DNA of 64,000 nt from Buxus sempervirens (GCA_947561395.2 OX387185.1:40248602-40312601); one strand, 5' to 3'. Shown: positions 1 to 11,779, counted from the stretch's first letter. The notes: generated by a model not told the origin, from the letters alone. Numbers and translations are program-made.

Positions 1-1648
1 GATAGGAAGTTGGTGGAATGGCGAAGCGTGGGATCATGACTTAAGTTAGCTTATGGCAGCAACTGTATAAACAGTTGGTTCGTTCATTTGTTTCATTTGG
101 AGTTTGAATGAACCACCGGGAGATCAGAAAATTCAGAGGGAAGGGAGTTAGGGTTTGAGAGGATCAGATCTGGAAATGCAGTGGAGGTTAGAGAGAGATC
201 TGGATCTGATCATCATCTCTGTTGAAGTGGAACTGAGTTATACTTGCGGCAGCACTCCAAACCGTCCAGGAACTGTGTTTCCAGCCAATTTCGAGGTAAT
301 TCAGATCTGATTAGAGTAGGTTGGCATTGAATTAAAGTATTTTCATTCAAAATCTATTGCTATTCTAGATCAGATCTCGGATCTGAAATATTCTGATTGA
401 ATTAAGATAAATATCAGAAACAGGAGTTGGCGGCTGAGTAGATTTGGTTGCTGAGTTTGAGCTTGGTGAATTGAGAGAGTTTGAGCTGTAAATTGTCTTC
501 AATCAAGTAAGTAGCACAACCTGGATTTGTTTTGGATGATTTAAATCGAATTGAGTTATAGATTTGGGCAAGTAATCTGCCAAACCCTGTTTTTGTTGGT
601 TATTGGCACCTAGACATGAGTAGCATCAAATTTTGATTCAATTAAATTAAAAAGAATGTTAATTGTTTAATTAGATTATTTGAAGTACGCTGGAAGTGAA
701 ATAGAGTATAAAAATCAGATCTTTCCATATGGAAATTGAATTCACGTTTGATGTTGCTGAAACTCTATTTGAAAGTTAGCATGGGTGGCTAATGTGTTTG
801 ATGCTTAATTAAATTCGAATGAATGTAAAGGTATTGTTTAGAGGGTTAGGAATATGCTAGAATTGGTTTGAAGGCAAAATATTAGAACAGTCTTAGCTGA
901 ATTTCATCAGCCGCATCTTAATGTGTTAAAATGAGTACGGGGCACTCAGGAAGGCTAAGGGTGCCTACCTCTCCAGGGTTGGCGCCCACAGCAAATTCCA
1001 GTGGTTTGAGTTGGGCGCTCAGGGCAGCTTAGGCCATGGGGTTGGCACCCAACATATTCTTATTTTAATTGGTAGTTTGTTGATCAAACTCAAACTCAAC
1101 TAGGAATCACTTTGGGGAATTAATTAGAGATGATCAAGGCAATTGGGGGAAATATTAGAGGCTGAAATTAGGATTATAAAATGAAGTGATCTGATTTAAA
1201 GAAAATGGGTGAGTATATGAGATAAGGTATAAGTATAAAGTATTTTGAGATTGCATAAGTGGAGATCATGGAAATTTAATAGGTGTACTATATAGCTGAA
1301 ACTAAATGGAGGTGTCTTAAGTAATGTTTACAAAAAACTAAGAAGTAGATATTTAGTTATTTCAATTAAGTAAATTAGAAGTTTAGAAGGATTTATTAGT
1401 GACTCATTTAGAAGAGAGTGATAAAAGGATAATTTCTATGGGGAAAGTTACTGTTTGGTCATAAGATAAGTAATACAAGCTGAAATTATATATAAAGGAT
1501 TGAATGCTGATATTTTGTATTCGAAGTTACCGGTTTAACCGAGATTGATAGTTTTACTAAATTTTGAACTATAAAGGGATTTTTTATGCAATATTATGGA
1601 AAGAGGCTTTAAAACAAATTATTTTAGTTTAAGATGGTTATTTGAATC

Positions 1649-1765
1649 CCTCCATGTACTTGGAGGAGGATTTTATTGTTTTTTATGAATTGATGGATAT
1701 TTTACCTCCGTGTACTCGGGGATGCCCCATGTACTTGGGATGTTGATGCCTCTGTGTACTCAGAG
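1649..1765 (+). repeat. Array of short hairpins with constant TGTACT loop
   Basis: Four near-perfect inverted repeats lie in about 120 bp, all with loop TGTACT. Arms are CCTCCA/TGGAGG (1649-1666), CTCCG/CGGGG (1706-1721), CCCA/TGGG (about 1726-1739) and CTCTG/CAGAG (1750-1765). A fifth, CCCG/CGGG, lies at 5669-5682 just beyond the inserted Pack-MULE, and looser GTGTACTCGG copies continue to about 6006. The arms differ between units but stay complementary within each unit. The Pack-MULE target duplication falls in the 3' half of the fourth hairpin. Confidence 0.7.
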
Positions 1766-1880
1766 ATAGGGCTGCAACTCGGTCCGGTTAAAACCGAACC
1801 CGAATCGATCCAAACCGACTTTGGTTCGGTTTTGGTTTAAAAATCTCTAAACCGAATTAAATTGGTTCGGTTTTGGGTTG

Positions 1881-4472
1881 TGTGCGAACCTAAATTTGAC
1901 CTAGATCGCACACGGGGCGCACGTGGAAGTTTGTGCGTGCCTCGGGACTTTTGGAGTCGCCACTACCTGAGATGTGCAGGCAGACACGGGTTTGCTCTAT
2001 CCAGGTCTAAGTCTGGTCTGCGGCTTTTCAGAGTTCTAGCTAAGTCCTCGGTTACGTCCGGGGAAGTCCGAAGACACCCCGGCCCGCCCCGTCGGTTTGA
2101 CGGGTCCCTTGGGTCTCCCTGGTTTTTTGAGTCAATCTCACCATTTCCTAGGCCAGCATTCTACCTTGTTTGGTCTGGCGGGGCCCTCTGAAGGTGTGGG
2201 TCCCTTTTTATTTATTTTTATTTTTTTATTTAGGTGATGTGGGTTGGATCTGGGTCCTGTTGGAAGACCTGTGGGATGCCAAGGTTGGGCTTGGGGCCCA
2301 GTAGGGTTATTGGGTAACCCTTTTTGGTTATTTATTTGATTTATTTATTTACATTTTTGTTTGGGCTTTGTGGGATTGGATTTAGCCCACTAGCCTATGA
2401 GTCAAGTGGCCTAAGGCCCGTTTGTAGAAAACGGGCCCGGTTTGGGCCGGTCTAAGGTGGGCCCCACAAATGGGCCCAAGGTGGTCTTGGTGGGCCTATC
2501 TAGGCCCACAGTCAAAAGGGACTTAAAGAAGTCCAAATTGCCAAATGGGTCGGATTTAGATCCAACCGGGTCAAAAAATTGGTTCTTTAGTCATTTTAAT
2601 GGGTCGACCGCACTTACTGTGAGATTTAGGCCTGACCGTGGAGTAACTGCGGTCATGCCTAAACCGCCCCGAGTGTGCGGTTTTTACATTATTTTGTTTT
2701 TTGGTTCCAATTCTAGCTGGGACCTCTCCGGCGTGTTTCTTGGACGCTCCGGTGACTTCTGTTGGGATTCCAGCTTCTTCAAAGAGCTCTATTTACTTCA
2801 TTTGGCCTAAAAGGCCTTCTTCTCTCCTCTCTTGCATTCTTTGGAGATCTTCTTTAGAAATGTCACAGAATGGGTTTCTTTTTACCCATTTTTGCTAATG
2901 GCTCTCTTTTTCCACCTTTTGAATGAGTTCTTCCCCTTGTCATGGGGAACTCATCATCATGCCACAGAGAGGAAACAGGTGAGCAGTAGTAAAAAAAAAA
3001 TCAACTTAACAAAGAACTGAATTTATTGAAATTTACCCAAAAGCATTCCTTTAATGTTACCTTTCACTTCTGTTGTGTTTTGGATTCCCCGAGTAATTTG
3101 GGCAGCGCTTCCGCTCCTCCTTTGATTTTCCGAATTGGGTTTGAAAAGGGGTTCTTCTATTCTTAGATTGGAAGGAGATTGAAGGTGAGGAGAAGGTGCA
3201 TGGTCTTGTGATTTTTCAGAGAGATTTTGGCAGCGCTTCCGCGCTCCCGTTCATTCTCCAAAATGGGGTTGAAAGGGGGTTCTCCTAGAATTTTGGCAGC
3301 GCTTCCGCGTCTCCGCCGGTTTTCTAAATTGGTTTTGGCAGGGGTTCGATGGGTTATCTATGCTTACAAGGTGAAAAAGCAGAGTTTGGGCATGGTTTGG
3401 GGGTAACCTAAGGGTATTTTGGGGTTTGGGTATTGAGGGAGATGTAAATTGGGCAGAGCTTGGACATGGGAAAAAACCAAGAAGAAGAGGGGAGGAGTTG
3501 TAGGAGAGAGCAAGAGGGGGAGAAGGAAAGGGGATTTCTTGTTTGACATAACTAAAACGTAAATATTTTTTATTCTTATCTCTCCACATAATCTTATCCT
3601 ACGAATGTGGTTAGTATTTTTTTCTTTATTTTTTATTTATTTTAATCTTAAGATTCTTTAAGTTTTAATATTATTTTATTCTTTAAGATTGGTTTGTTAG
3701 AAGACACATGTCTTTTCTATTTTCTATTTTATTTTTGATTTAGTTTAATTGTTAGATATTTACAAAATATTATTATTTTATTCTTAGATTTTTATTTTTT
3801 TGTCCTTTCTTCAATTTTGCCACAAGGGCAGATTTTTCGAGATTTTTGACTGCTCATAACTTTCTCATTTGACATTCGATTTCAGCAAACTTGGTGGCAT
3901 TGGAATCAGGTTGAGATTCCCTATCCACTAAGTTAAAGGTTGGCAGCAAACTTGGGCTTTTTAGCAGAAGTGCAAATTCGCGTCCCGGAGCCAGTTTTGC
4001 TCATATCTCCTTATCCGGGACTCCGATTCCAACAAACTCAGTTGCGTTGGAGTCGTGTCGATGCGCTCTTTCTGCTGATGTCAAATTGAGCAGCTAATTT
4101 GGAGTTTTGCAGAAAGCTGATTTCTGCTATTTCCAGATTTGACTAGCCCATAACTTCTTTATTAGGACTCCGATTCTAGCAAATTCAGTTGCGTTAGAAT
4201 CATATCGAAGTCCTTTTTCCAATGGTATAAAGTTTGGTGGCTGAATTGGGGCCGAGCAAAAACTCACCCTGAAAGTTTGACCGGGCCACCATTTTCTCAT
4301 CCGAACTCCGATTCCAGCAAACTCAGTTGCATTAGAACCGTGTTGAAGTGCTCTTTTCAATGAGATGAAGTTTTGTGGCCAAATTTCCTTAATTGGAAAA
4401 GTCAATTTTTGACCCCCTCAGGTTTGACTTTTATTTTCTTCATTTTAGGGGTGCAAAAATCAGGTGTCTACA
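1881..4472 (-). mobile_element. Solo LTR, family A, inside the Pack-MULE
   Basis: The sequence runs from TGTGCGAACC to GGTGTCTACA and is flanked by the 5-bp duplication GGTTG (1876-1880 and 4473-4477). It is the diverged, opposite-strand counterpart of the LTR at 58918-62191; the two align along most of their length. There is no internal region, so it is a solo LTR of about 2.6 kb. It contains GGAGTCGCCA at 1953-1962, the complement of the Arg-type primer site used by Ogre/Tat elements, which suggests that lineage. The open reading frames inside it (for example 1862-2191 and 2442-2810) have no recognisable product. Confidence 0.85.
3842..4385 (-). repeat. Four degenerate ~125-bp tandem units inside the family-A LTR
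   Basis: Four units each contain a variant of CTCCGATTCCAGCAAACTCA followed by GTTGC(G/A)TT(G/A)GA. The same four-unit arrangement occurs in inverse orientation at about 59035-59570 in the other family-A LTR, so the array predates the split of the two copies. Confidence 0.7.
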
Positions 4473-4820
4473 GGTTGTATGATCAGTTAAACCGTACCGA
4501 ACCGAAATCATATATTTCTCTAAACCGAACTGAACTGAAAATAAATATTTTAATATATATATAACTTTACCCTTAACTTTTTAACATATTACAAACTAAC
4601 CCTTTCTCTTTTGACTCTCTTCTCTCTTCTCTGTCTCTTTGCCCCACACCGACGCGACAAAAAAAGAGAAGCTGGTTACAACAAACCTGCAACTCCCGCT
4701 TTTGCAGTTAATCCCCAATTCCACCCAAACCCTTTTTTTTTTCTCTTTTTACCTCCCTTTTTGTTGCTTTTTTCCTTTCTCCTTTTTCAATTGGAATCTA
4801 CGGCTCTTTGTCTTGGCTTC

Positions 4821-5513
4821 ATGTGGCCACCGTGGGGGAGATCACCGGGTAGAATTCGAGCATCGTCGTCTCCGTCAAATTTCAGGTGCTCATCGTTCAA
4901 AGACGTGCAACACCTCTGCAAAGAAGAGCTCGACCCACACTAGACCAAGAAGCCCTCCATCTTCTAGTCCACATCAGTGCTTTGTACCTGGAGCTCCCGT
5001 CAGATCCGACAACCAGATCCGTCACCTCTCAATACCTATGCAGCACCGCCATTACCACCATCAGAGCAGAACCCCTCACTCATCGGTGCCGAGAAAAACG
5101 CGGTGGTTTACTTCACAAGTCTCCGCATTGTCCTCAAGACCTTTGAGGACTGCCGCGCCGTCAGATCCATATTGAGATGGTTTCGAGTTTTCGTCGATGA
5201 GCGAGATCAGTTGATGGACGCTGGCTTCTTGGAGGAGTTGCAAGGGATCCTGGGCGGGAAGAAGCTGACGCTGCCTAGGGTTTTCATCGGCGGAAGGTAC
5301 ATGGTGGAGCCGATGAGATTAGGCAACCCCATGAGACTGGAGAGCTGAAGAAAATCGTGGAAGGGTTGCCTCCGGCGAATCCTCGTGTATGCGATGGATG
5401 CAGAGGCTATCGGTTTCTGTTCTGCGATCAATGTAATGGCAGCCATAAGTGCTACACGGAGAAGGGTGGGTTCAAGAGCTGTTCAGCTTGCAACGAGAAT
5501 GGTCTGATCGGTT
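4821..5513 (+). pseudogene. Captured glutaredoxin-like gene fragment (At5g39865 type)
   Basis: This is a copy of an intronless glutaredoxin-domain gene of the plant family with a C-terminal cysteine-rich zinc-finger-like tail. The natural start is MWPPWGRSP at 4821, followed by SSFKDVQHLCKEE. The glutaredoxin fold appears from about 5095 (VVYFTSLR, TFEDCRAVRSIL, LPRVFIGGRY), then after a shift to another frame the tail reads GLPPANPRVCDGCRGYRF, CDQCNGSHKCYTEKGGFKSC and NENGLI. Intact relatives usually read GGRYIGGAEEIRQLHETGEL, so about one base is missing near 5300. Stops interrupt the region about 4944-4976, and the 3' end is cut off at the element's terminal repeat after NENGLI. Upstream pyrimidine-rich sequence (about 4600-4820) is probably the captured 5' UTR. 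It is almost certainly non-functional; a chimeric transcript is possible. Confidence 0.85.
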
Positions 5514-6536
5514 TGGGTTGGGTTTCGGGTTTTATATAAATAATTGGTTCTGCTCCGGTTTGGGTATTTCGGTTCGGTTTTGAACCGACTATCAGTAATT
5601 TTGGTTTGGTCCTGGGTTGAGACCAACCCGAACCAAACCGCACGGAGTTGCAAGCCTACTCAGAGATGCCCGTGTACTCGGGATGATATGTATGAGATTG
5701 GAACGAGTTAAGATTACCGAGATTTCAGATTTGGTTTTAGCTTGAGTCTAGATGGCATAGCTCGGTGTGGATCCACATTTGTCATGTTAAGAGCTAGATA
5801 GTGGAATAGATTGTTCTTTGCTAGTCGTAATACTTTGTTCACATACGCATTTCCATTGTGTACTCTGTGAGGCCTTATCGTGTACTCGGAAGGCTGCGGC
5901 TATCCTTTATTTTATTGTGTACTCGGACTATGACTGGATTAATACATGCCAACCCATCACTGTACCAGGTGGGTTCTCCCACAATAAGACGATGATCGTG
6001 TACTCAGCTTCGCACCTAAGCCGGGAGGTGGCATAGTGGACATTAGCATTACCTATTTAAAGGCGGTCTTATTTCATGAGTCCACCTGGGACTTATTTCT
6101 GTTTATAGTACGTGATGGATTTTTGCTATATGTTGATTTTGGTATTTTCTTATCCATGCTATATGGTTGTGATTGGATTACTCAGATTTCTCGTAACTGT
6201 TGGTTATCGCTACTATTGAATGTTTTAGGACTGTTATAATGTTTTGTTGCATGCATGTGCTACTTACTGGGATATTCGTATCTCATTCCGTTTTGTTTTG
6301 TTTTGTTTTCAGATCTTGGAGAGGACGATACTCTTGGGGTAAATTCTTGGTTCATGTGAGTTAAGCTTTAGATATGGTATTTTATATTTGAGTTTGGGAT
6401 TATAGTGCACTTCGATTATATAGTTATTGTTTAATTCATGTTTTTCCTTCACTCTGATATTGCAATCCTGTGTAATATATTAACCTTCGAAGATGAGTTA
6501 CGGTTTCACTACGTAACTCAGATCTGGGGCATTACA

Positions 6537-7403
6537 TGGTTTCCTCTTGATCCAATTCTATCCAAATACCATGCTGTGACTTGCTCTCTTTTTTTTTTTT
6601 TGGCTTGCTTTGCTTAATTAATCATGCACTGTATTTGTTTGCTGTTGGGTATTGCCATGATGTTTTGGTGATCTCTGAAGTATGCTTGCAACCTCTTTCC
6701 TTTTCCATGTTCTTGATTTTCTCTTTCCAACAACTAAGGTGAATCTGTGAATTACTGCAATCTTGTAATAAATTTCTCTTCCTGTGTTCACTTTTTGATT
6801 TTTCTTTGATAATCCTAATAGTTGTATGTGTCAAGGCATTTCCCTTGCTTTCTTGTTGCTGCATCTTGATAATTGCTGAAACAAGCTTGTATCTTGATGT
6901 TATATGCTCTTTGTGACTTTGTTAACATCAAATACATCCCCATTAATTAGAAACTTCAGCAACCAAAGAGAAATTTTATTTATTTATTTATAGGTATGCC
7001 CTAATTTGTTCCTTGAAATAGAAACACTTTGGGTATGCTTTCGTATTCTTAAAAAAAACTTTGATCATCATAGGAAGGAATATGCGTGGAAGTTTTTCCA
7101 AGCATATTTAAGTCCTATGATCAATTAAATTTTTTTATCACTTTTTTTTTAAGAACTAAACCCTTGAATATATTTATTATAGGAGAAGATATTCATGGAA
7201 GGAATCTCTCCTATAATTTTTTTTTTGAATTGAAATGAGTTATAAAACTTCCCTAAATCCTTATTTTCCAGAAGATTTTGAGCTAGAAAGAAACTAAGAG
7301 CAAAGTTAAAATCAAGATTCTGATAAACAATTAAACACAAAACAGCAATCAAATGGAAACTTTTACAATAATGCAATGTAAAACACTTCCATGTTGCCTA
7401 TAG
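6537..7403. other. Intergenic, no gene seen
   Basis: The stretch is AT-rich with several short homopolymer runs. I see no coding region, RNA gene or clear element end. Confidence 0.6.
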
Positions 7404-9990
7404 ATGGCTAGAGGTCGTTCCTGCGTTCGAAAGGAGGTTGACCCTGCCGATTAGCCTTCTTCTTCTCGAGCTAGGATCGAGTCTGATTCCAGTGCCACCT
7501 TATCCGAGTCATCGGATGATTTCAGAGAGAGCTCTGGGGAGAGTTCTGCTGAGGTAGGCCACTTATTATTTTTTCTTTCCCTTCCTCTTCTTTCTCCTTA
7601 AACAGACTTTCACCTCTTTACTTTTTACTTTAGCCCATTGCGGCTCCTGATCGAGGTTGGGGTTGAGACCGAGGCTGAGGGAGAGGTCGTGGTAGGGGCA
7701 GAGGACATGGCAGAAGTAGAGATGGAGCTCAGGACCAGGCCCAGGAGGGTAGCACTCGAGATTTCCGCTTGGTTTTCTCAGAGGAGTTGAGAGCATCTGT
7801 TCAGGACACAGAGCTTCTTAGTGGGTTAGATCATCACCCTTCGATGTGTGTCCGAACGGATGTTGCTCTTCCGTATCCCCACTCTCATCTTCGAGGCAGC
7901 TGGGGGAGGTTCCACGAGCTAGTTCAGACTCTTTCCCCTGCGCATAGATGACAGTTTCGCCGATGTCGCTTCGACCACTTTCTTCTCATTCTGTCATTTT
8001 GAGCCGACCGTCCTCTCATTTATGTCATGATGGAATAATACTTCCCTGATTCACAGTCATTTCACTTGCCAGATGTAGAGATTGGGATTCGTACCTCTGA
8101 TTTTGTTATGATTACTGGAATCTCTATGATGGGGAGGACCATCTAGATGGATCGGCCCTCAGATGCGGAGATCAACTCCCTTTTGGGATATGAGGTTCTA
8201 CTTGACGACGCCTGGGATGGGAGGAGCGGTAGGATCTCTATCAGCTGGCTACACCGCAGCATTATTGATCGCTTTGGCGGGAGGCATGCTACTATCACTG
8301 AGGATGATGAGGACTTTGCACCCCTATTCCAGCACGTCTTTTTACTGATGCTCAGGAGATGCTTCTTCCTGGAGGATTCAACATTAGTCAGCCCTCTCTT
8401 TTTGGACACACTGAGAGATTTCCGCCAGACTAGGCAGCTGGCATGGGGTCAGCTGATATACGGGACTATTTTGGGCGGATTGTGTCGAGCCGTCCGAGGT
8501 CTAGCTGCTCTGATGGGAGATGGTTTTAGTTGTCGATTTTTCTGGTAGATCTTATAGGTAATGAATATATTTGCTTTGTTTTATTCAAAAAAAATTCATT
8601 TTTCCACCTCTAACTGGTTTCTTTTCTTTTGCTAGATCTTCATGTATACATACATGACCTACTTTCGCTCGTCTCCTTTTCTTGATGCCGCAGAGTTCCT
8701 CGTAGCCATACGGTGGTCTGTGCTGGATAGGGATGCTTATAGGAGTCAGCCTCGTTCAGTTCGAATTCATTTAGATCGCTCCCGAAGCTCTGATGTAAAA
8801 TTCCTTAACCCTTTACCCTTTCTATTTCTTTTTCTCATTCCTCATTTATACCTGATACCCTTCCTTTTATTGCAGCTTATATTGGCTTGCTTTGAGGACG
8901 TGGATGACGGGGTTGCTCGTGAGATTATGGTACAGGACACTTTTGATCGAGATTTCCAACGCCAGCCTTACCTGTGTTTCCTTGGGAGACTTGGTAGGGT
9001 TATGAATTTGGGTGAGCACCTGTACTTTCAGCACACGGGCATCCCTCGTATTCCAGTTCGTCCTCCTCCCATTGGTCCTATCATCCTCCTGCCCAGGTTC
9101 GATGTTGCACAGTTTGATTAGTGGGAAGATGTAGAGGGACTTATAGTAGCTGGGGATTATGATGAGTGGATCAGGAGGGTATCCATTGGATGCCTGATGG
9201 ACAGACCCACTCGTGCTGGAGTGACAAAGATTGGCGGGATCTACATCCGGATTCATGATGATACTATAAGTTTCTCTCTGTTTTTTCATTTCAATTGATC
9301 CCTTTTTTATCACAATGATAGAGACCCACTTCGTATTTCTCTTTTCAGGTTGCTAAGCTGTCTGCTTTGAGAGAGTGCTTTGATACCCAGAAAACAGCTA
9401 TCCGCGATATGATTGCTAAGCACGATCTTGTGGTGGCTCAGAGGGATGCACAGATCAGGGAGTTGGAGACCCTGTAACTGAGAAGGACAGTTGGATTTTG
9501 GATTTAGAGGCTGAGCTGGGGGCTAGACAAGTATGCTTCTTCTTTTTTTAGTTCTTGCTTCCTGTTACAATTATTCTCTGACGTTCTGATATTGATTGTT
9601 TGAGATTTGCAGGCTCATCCACGAAGCCCAGCTAGTGCACATGATCAGGTATGTCTCCTTTAGGGTCTTATTATCTTATATTTCTGCAATTTGATACTAA
9701 TTTTTATCCATTTATGATTTTCAAGAGTTTGACTACCCAGGCCCTTCCACCTCTGCAGGTACTGCTATGGGTTCAGCAGATATTGATGATATCATGGCAT
9801 CCGCGGACACGAGGAGTTCGGGGAGTACTGCCCCTGATCATGTAGATGATGTCTCTGCTGAGCCAGGCCTTTCAGTTCCTGTTTCATCTCCAGTTCGTGC
9901 TGCTGATCTTGATGATATCCCAACAGCCTCTGTCTCATCTCCTCCTCCTGCTTTTACTATGGTGTGCGCACCTCAGACGTGCAGAAAAAG
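7404..9990 (+). pseudogene. Plant mobile domain (MAIN/MAIL1-like) protein gene, decayed
   Basis: Intact PMD proteins act in gene silencing and genome stability, and the domain is often spread with transposons. A probable exon 1 starts at ATG 7404 (MARGRS) and ends at a GAG|GT donor at 7553; the next exon starts at 7634 after TTTAG. It encodes a Gly-Arg-rich stretch (GRGRGRGHGRSRDG), then the PMD: VFSEELRASVQDTELLSGL, ELVQTLSPAHR, DFVMITGISM, MDRPSDAEINSLLGYEV, SISWLHRSI, LDTLRDFRQTRQLAWGQLIY (8147-8548). Later exons give SSPFLDAAEFLVAIRWSVLD (8642 on), FLGRLGRVMNLGEHLYF (about 8885-9120) and a coiled-coil tail (about 9352-9480). An Asp/Ser/Pro-rich end follows at 9767-9990. Several in-frame stops make it a pseudogene. 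A truncated LTR abuts its 3' end. Confidence 0.75.
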
Positions 9991-10019
9991 CATGTTACGT
10001 GCTAATCTTGAAATTTTTT

Positions 10020-11326
10020 TGTAGCATAAGCCACCCATGATTTCCATCCATCTCATGTCTGAATTATCGTGTATACATATGCTTCCTATAAATTTTCACA
10101 TGCCAAAATCCAATCACTCCATCTGATTTTTTTTTTATACATAAACATAAGGGCCAAATTTTGGTGGCATTAAATTTTCAATACATCTAAAAAAAATCAT
10201 AACCATATAATACCAGATTTCAATGCCCAATTGCCAATCCATAAATTCTGAAATTTCTTTTGTAAACCAATATCAAAGTGCGTCAAAATAAGCCGAAGAA
10301 TAAAATTTAGTCTAAAATTACAGCAACACACAAAATGCATTGATTCCAATCGACTAACTCGAAATTCAATTTTTATATGCAGCTTTTAAAAGGACTACTT
10401 ACTTGTTGATAGCAGACCTCATCCACACCAAAAATCATCCAAGAGACCCCTCTCGCATTCCCATGAATGATGAAACAACAAAACTACACTAGTTGCAAAC
10501 TAATAACATAAAATCAACTTGCAGAAATTTTTTTCTAGCATTAAAATAATGATCATATGGTTTCTTGTTTTTTTACATACCAAGATCACCCGAATTTCTC
10601 TCCCTCTTCTCTTCCTTCTTCCAACGACCAACTTCCTTTTCTCTTCAAGCTAAACAATGAATGAATTAATATAAGATATGAAATCAGTTTTATTTTTTTT
10701 TCTGATCAGGTTCAAGTTAACGTCCAACCCTAAAAAAAATTACAGATCTGAAGTTATTCACTTACCAAGGCTTTTCAGAAGATCAGTACCTTCCTCCTTC
10801 GTATCCGATCAATCCTTTATCTAGCCAAGAGAAAATAATCACAAGGAGAACGAAGTAAAGGGGGGAACGGCCACCTCCTTCTCTTTCTTTTCTTTTTTTT
10901 TTTTTGGTTTCTCCTCCTTACGTGAAACACCCTTTTGTTTTTGATTTTAGGGTTTCCAGCGACTAAACTCCTAAAACCATCCTATATTTACCTTCTCTCA
11001 ATGGTTAACCTCTCTTCTTAAACCTACACAAAACCCATTGAACCATCCAACCATTATGAAAAGGGGTTTCTAACAAAAAGAACCATTCTATTTTAAATTT
11101 TAGTAAATTGCATTCTTACTAAATATTTAACTATGACAAATAAAATAAAGTTAGGTAATACCAAAATCTCCTAACTTACCTTACGTTTAAGTCTCCACAT
11201 GCATCGGGTCAACCGACAACTCTCCTGGTTGATCTTGGTTTTCATTCTCTGCACAAAATAACAATATCTTTAATTAAATTATTTGTTTAATTTATTATTT
11301 AATTTCCAAAATTTTGAGGTTTTACA
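10020..11326 (-). mobile_element. Truncated LTR, distantly family-B-like
   Basis: The right edge ends GAGGTTTTACA at 11326, so in minus sense the LTR starts TGTAAAACCTC, close to the TGTAAAACCAC start of the family-B LTR at 22604. The stretch around 10394-10430 (ACTACTT, CCACACCAAAAATCA) matches the family-B copy at about 21737-21780. I find no convincing left end or target duplication, so it is probably truncated. Sense is inferred from family B. Confidence 0.5.
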
Positions 11327-11779
11327 ATTTGAAAGCCTAGTATAGTGGGTGACATACTGTGCAACTAATGCATCACTAGGAAAGTTTTGTCACAAAGGAT
11401 GAGATGATTGCCTAAAGAAATTGGGTTTTAAGTGGGACCGTTTGTAACCTCTCCAGTTACTTGGGAATTTTCCTGGTGCATTTTGGCATACACTATTCCT
11501 CACTTTACTATAGGCAGTGTATCACAAAAAAAAATTATTATTATATTATTTATTAAGCAATTTTTTATTTGAAAATGGACCCTAGGCAGTCTATTTACTT
11601 TAATACCAAGTAAATGAAGTATCTTAGACCCCTTTCTGACCCACCTTTTTCTAAAAATTTGATAAACCCAACCCCCATATAGTGACCTTCCCATCCAAGA
11701 TCATGACCCTGACTACCCTCCCCTCCAAGATCTCACAGAAATGGGATCATTTTCCCTCCCCTCCAAGATCTCACAAAAA
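11327..11779. other. Unassigned stretch left of the hAT transposase
   Basis: No gene is seen. It may contain the eroded 5' end of the hAT element, but no copy of the hAT terminal repeat or of the expected target duplication GTGATAAC was found here. Confidence 0.4.

Larger units (their letters stand above)
1768..5656. mobile_element. Pack-MULE (Mutator-like element with captured glutaredoxin gene)
   Basis: The element is flanked by an 11-bp target duplication, TACTCAGAGAT, at 1757-1767 and 5657-5667. Its ends are inverted: AGGGCTGCAACTCGGTCCGG on the left and, reverse-complemented, GGCTTGCAACTCCGTGCGGT on the right; both continue into GGTTCGGTTT-rich sequence. Target duplications of 9-11 bp with long terminal inverted repeats are typical of Mutator-like elements. 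No transposase is present. The interior carries a host gene copy (4821-5513) with upstream leader sequence, so it is a Pack-MULE. It is split by a solo LTR (1881-4472); without it the element would be about 1.3 kb. The short element at 34626-35149 belongs to the same terminal-repeat family. Confidence 0.85.
1..6536 (+). mobile_element. Truncated family-B LTR (3' part)
   Basis: The window opens inside a long LTR that ends with GGGGCATTACA at 6536. It is related to the complete solo LTR at 19378-22604 (opposite strand), which ends GGGGCGTTACA in the same sense; both carry a GGTTGGC(A/G)CC-rich stretch (here about 950-1050). A TATA-like motif near position 65 sets the sense as plus. No primer-binding site follows 6536, so this is probably also a solo LTR, but its 5' end and target duplication lie outside the window. 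It is interrupted by the Pack-MULE at 1768-5656. Assignment to LTR retroelements is firm; the family grouping is by eye. Confidence 0.7.

Noticed and set aside
1862-2810. Reading frames near the left of the Pack-MULE as captured genes
   Set aside because: They lie in the family-A LTR, whose counterpart at 58918-62191 shows that the sequence is LTR, not gene.
4639-5175. 178-residue reading frame in the Pack-MULE as the gene product
   Set aside because: It is a different frame from the glutaredoxin family sequence; the conserved residues are in the frame of 4821.
9960-11326. Complete solo LTR at the end of the PMD gene
   Set aside because: The right end is clear but no left end or matching 5-bp flank was found, so only a truncated LTR is reported.
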